From JABFRZ01 sp964631945 (GTDB taxonomy: Bacteria > Planctomycetota > UBA1135 > GCA-002686595), in NCBI GenBank assembly GCA_964631945.1, contig CAZWAY010000017.1:1-64000 (forward strand): a stretch of DNA of 64,000 nt, read 5' to 3'. Under the pieces are notes generated by a model. That model searched no databases. It worked only from the letters and a program-made list of their open reading frames with translations, and was not told the origin of the DNA. Shown here piece after piece: positions 61,738-64,000 of the stretch. Each line of letters begins with the position of its first letter. Within the stretch, counting starts at the first letter, position 1. The translations under genes and the position numbers were made by a program.

Positions 61738-61841
61738 GGGCGCAGGATTGTGCCGCGCGCAGAGCGGCCAGGCCATCTCCGCGGTCCGCGGGCAGTCTCC
61801 GAGAACGATCCGCAGACGTGGAGGGGAGAGGCGGCGCCGAT

Positions 61842-63104
61842 CTAGCGCCCGCTCTTCTCCTCGCTGTGCGCCACCACCACCGCCGCCGCCAGGTCGCCCG
61901 AGACGTTCAGCACCGTGCGGCACATGTCGAGGAAGCGGTCGACGCCCAGGATCAGCCCGAGGCCCTCGAGCGGCACGCCCACCAGGCCGAGGATCGCCGC
62001 GATGACCGGGATCGAGCCGCCCGGGACGCCGGCCGTGCCGATGCCGGCCAGGATGCAGATCGCCACCACCAGGGCCTGCTTGTCGAGGCCCAGTTCGACG
62101 CCGTAGAACTGCGCCAGGAACAGCACCGTCACGCCCTCGAACAGGGCCGTGCCGTTCTGGTTGGCGGTCGAGCCGATCGTCAGCACGAAGCGGCTGATGC
62201 GGTTCGGCAGCCTCAGGTTCTCCTCGGCCACCTGCAGCGCGGTCGGCAGCGTGGCGTTGCTGGAGGCGGTCGAGAAGGCCGTGATCATGGCCGACTCGAT
62301 GGCCTTGAAGAAGGCGAGCGGGCTCATGCCGCCCAGGAAGCGCACCGCCAGCGAGTACACCACGAACTGGTGCAGACAGAGCGCCAGCAGCACCACGCCC
62401 ACGTAGCGCGCGAGCTGCAGCAGGATCTCGTGCCCGAGCTGGGCCGTGAGCGTGAACAGGAGCGCCGCCACGCCGATGGGCGCGAACGAGATCACCAGGT
62501 GGATCAGGCGCATGCTGACGTCGTACAGGCCCTGCACGACCTCCTCGAAGCGCCGCGCGGCCTCGCTCCTGGTCAGGACCACGCCCACCCCGATCATCAG
62601 CGCGAAGAACATCACCGCCAGCATGTCGCCGCTGGCCGCGGCCCGGATCGCGTTGTCGGGCACGATCTGGACCACCAGATCGATCCCGGTCTTGGGCGCG
62701 GGCGCGCTGGTGATCGCGGCCGCGCGCTCGGCCGCGCCGGCCAGCATGCGCGCGCGCGTCTCCTCGGACAGGCCTTCGCCCGGCCGCAGCACGTTCACCA
62801 GCGTGAGGCCGATCCCGACCGCGATGGTCGAGACGGCCACCGTGTACGCCAGCGTCTTCAGCCCGACGCGTCCCAGGCTACGCAGGTCGCCGAGCCCGGC
62901 CACGCCCAGCACCAGCGCCGCGAACACGAGCGGCACCACCAGCATCAGGAGCAGCCGCAGGAAGACCTGCCCGATCGGCTGGGTCCCGTAGCGGATGAAG
63001 CCGGCCAGCACGGGCGCATCGCCCAGCAGGGCGAAGGCCAGCACGCCGAGCCCCATCCCGAGCGCGGCCCCGATCAGGATGCGAGCGTGGAGCGGGAGGC
63101 GCAC
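61842..63104 (-). CDS. Dicarboxylate/amino acid:cation symporter (DAACS family)
   Basis: A 420-residue GltP/DctA-type secondary transporter with about eight helices and two hairpins: LLLMLVVPLVFAALVLGV, AFSTASSNATLPTAL (serine-rich hairpin), TIGSTANQNGTALFEG (NxT/substrate motif), AGIGTAGVPGGSIPVIAAIL and GVDRFLDMCRTVLNVSGD. The substrate is glutamate, aspartate or a C4-dicarboxylate coupled to Na+ or H+. GTG start at 63104. Confidence 0.95.
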   Translation of the reverse strand: MRLPLHARILIGAALGMGLGVLAFALLGDAPVLAGFIRYGTQPIGQVFLRLLLMLVVPLVFAALVLGVAGLGDLRSLGRVGLKTLAYTVAVSTIAVGIGLTLVNVLRPGEGLSEETRARMLAGAAERAAAITSAPAPKTGIDLVVQIVPDNAIRAAASGDMLAVMFFALMIGVGVVLTRSEAARRFEEVVQGLYDVSMRLIHLVISFAPIGVAALLFTLTAQLGHEILLQLARYVGVVLLALCLHQFVVYSLAVRFLGGMSPLAFFKAIESAMITAFSTASSNATLPTALQVAEENLRLPNRISRFVLTIGSTANQNGTALFEGVTVLFLAQFYGVELGLDKQALVVAICILAGIGTAGVPGGSIPVIAAILGLVGVPLEGLGLILGVDRFLDMCRTVLNVSGDLAAAVVVAHSEEKSGR

Positions 63105-63135
63105 CGGCGGAAGTATGCCGATCGCCCCCCCGGAC

Positions 63136-64000
63136 TCACGCTCCGGGCCTCGAAATCCCGCCCTCCGGCGGGGCGCGCCGCGCGCGCTGCGAGGTCCAGC
63201 GCACCAGCAGCACCGCGGCGACCGTGCCGGCCAGGGCGAACGCGAGCAGCGTCAGCCCGCGCCGGTAGGCGTGATCGATCGTGCGCTCGCCGCGCGCGGC
63301 GGTGGCGTCGAGGACGCGCTGCAGCTCGGGCAGGCTGCGGTCGAGCGCGGCCAGGGTGGTATTCAGCTCGTGCACCGCGGCGCCGATGCGCTCGGCGGCC
63401 GCGCCGTACTCGGTGACGTCGAAGGGCCGCGCGCGCGCGTCGGCCTCGGGCTCCGCGGCGGCGTCCGCGCGCGGCTCGAAGCGGTCCAGGAAGGTCCCGA
63501 GCGCGGCCAGCGTCACGCTCAGCGAGTCCGCCAGCGCGCGCGTGGCCTCGGCCGTGGTGCGCGTCTCGCCCAGCAGCTCGCCCAGCGGCGCGCGCGCGCG
63601 CTCGAGGTCGCCCACCAGGCCCTCGCGCTGGCGCGTGAGTTCGGTCGAGACCTGCGCGAGCGCCGCCGTGCGCGCGGCCGCGAACAGCGCAGGCAGGGCC
63701 GCGGCCGGGGGCGCCAGCGCCTCGGCCGAGCGCGAGGTGCGCTCCCAGCCCTCCAGCAGCGTGCGCGTCTCGCTCGTCTCCGCCGTGCGCAGGCTGAGCA
63801 GCTCGACGCGCGCCTCCAGCAGCTCGGGCACGCGCTGCACGTAGTAGAAGAAGCGCTCGGCCAGCGCGCGCGCCTGGCGGACCTCGCGCGTGGCGGGCTC
63901 GAGGCCTCCGAGCGGATCGAAGCGCACCAGGTCGGTCAGGCCGGAGACCAGCGCGGCCGCGCCGCCCCCGCTGGCGAGCTTGTCGAAGCCCGGCAGCTGC
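63136..64000 (-). CDS. Coiled-coil protein with C-terminal membrane helix (partial, N-terminus beyond window)
   Basis: At least 288 codons; the frame is open to the right edge. Mostly Ala/Leu/Glu-rich helices (e.g. QREGLVGDLERARAPLGELLGETR) that should form coiled coils, then one C-terminal membrane helix (LTLLAFALAGTVAAVLLV) and a short basic tail. The general look is of a chemoreceptor-like or structural helical rod, but I do not recognise the family. The visible GTG at 63927 is probably internal, because the frame upstream stays open with good codon use (LPGFDKLASGGGAA). Confidence 0.65.
   Translation of the reverse strand, partial: QLPGFDKLASGGGAAALVSGLTDLVRFDPLGGLEPATREVRQARALAERFFYYVQRVPELLEARVELLSLRTAETSETRTLLEGWERTSRSAEALAPPAAALPALFAAARTAALAQVSTELTRQREGLVGDLERARAPLGELLGETRTTAEATRALADSLSVTLAALGTFLDRFEPRADAAAEPEADARARPFDVTEYGAAAERIGAAVHELNTTLAALDRSLPELQRVLDATAARGERTIDHAYRRGLTLLAFALAGTVAAVLLVRWTSQRARRAPPEGGISRPGA

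Overview
This window comes from a very GC-rich bacterial chromosome (third codon positions almost all G/C, with spurious antisense reading frames everywhere). The gene content points to a Planctomycetota-like, double-membraned organism. Supporting signs are an ECF sigma factor fused to a membrane segment and carboxypeptidase-regulatory-like repeats, two DUF1573 lipoproteins in tandem, many lipobox proteins, an ECF/FecR pair, and type IV pilus ATPases. This taxonomic call is inference; there is no rRNA in the window. I saw no rRNA, tRNA, CRISPR array, insertion sequence or prophage. Genes are tightly packed, and at least fourteen junctions are 4-base ATGA/GTGA stop-start overlaps.

Layout. 1-3.0 kb (minus): start of a sigma-54 activator, coupled to a UvrD/PcrA helicase. 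3.0-4.4 kb (plus): SAM methyltransferase and a Kdo/WaaP-like kinase. 4.6-13.0 kb (plus): two paralogous poly-glycine-tethered beta-helix lipoproteins flanking an ECF sigma / transmembrane / carboxypeptidase-regulatory fusion protein. 13.0-21.0 kb: a divergent glycan locus. Its minus arm holds GH57, a NeuB-family synthase, a DUF115/Maf-like protein and a small helical protein; its plus arm holds a shortened ATP-grasp-like protein, a DXS-type transketolase and an SDR. 21.2-22.4 kb: two thioredoxin-fold exported proteins. 22.4-25.8 kb (minus): pyruvate phosphate dikinase and a lipoprotein. 25.9-28.8 kb: two DUF1573 lipoproteins. 28.9-36.0 kb: PilB-type ATPase, PilT, second PilB-type ATPase, PilC and a sensor kinase. 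36.0-40.2 kb: two CNNM/CorC-type membrane proteins, a small exported protein, a membrane-tethered HTH protein and an OmpA-type lipoprotein. 40.2-46.1 kb: sulfatase-modifying-factor-like lipoprotein, rsmA, dnaG and rpoD. 46.1-46.7 kb (minus): histidine phosphatase. 47.0-51.1 kb: rfbF-rfbG-rfbH plus an SDR, for a CDP-3,6-dideoxyhexose. 51.1-52.9 kb (minus): M19 dipeptidase and a DUF502 protein. 53.0-58.3 kb (minus): pseB, pseC, SpsF/PseF-type cytidylyltransferase, pseG and ATP-grasp. 58.4-60.0 kb (minus): ECF sigma and FecR-like protein. 60.0-61.7 kb (minus): N-acetylornithine-type carbamoyltransferase and a B3/B4-domain protein. 61.8-64.0 kb (minus): dicarboxylate/cation symporter and a truncated coiled-coil membrane protein.

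How the genes fit together. Much of the window serves the cell surface. The pse block makes a nonulosonic (pseudaminic-type) sugar but has no condensing synthase. The only NeuB-family enzyme in view lies about 40 kb away, coupled to a DUF115/Maf-type protein, so the pathway may be split between the two loci. The rfb block makes a second unusual sugar. The 13-21 kb divergon and the sigma-fusion/lipoprotein block at 4.6-13.0 kb are the strongest candidates for undescribed systems.
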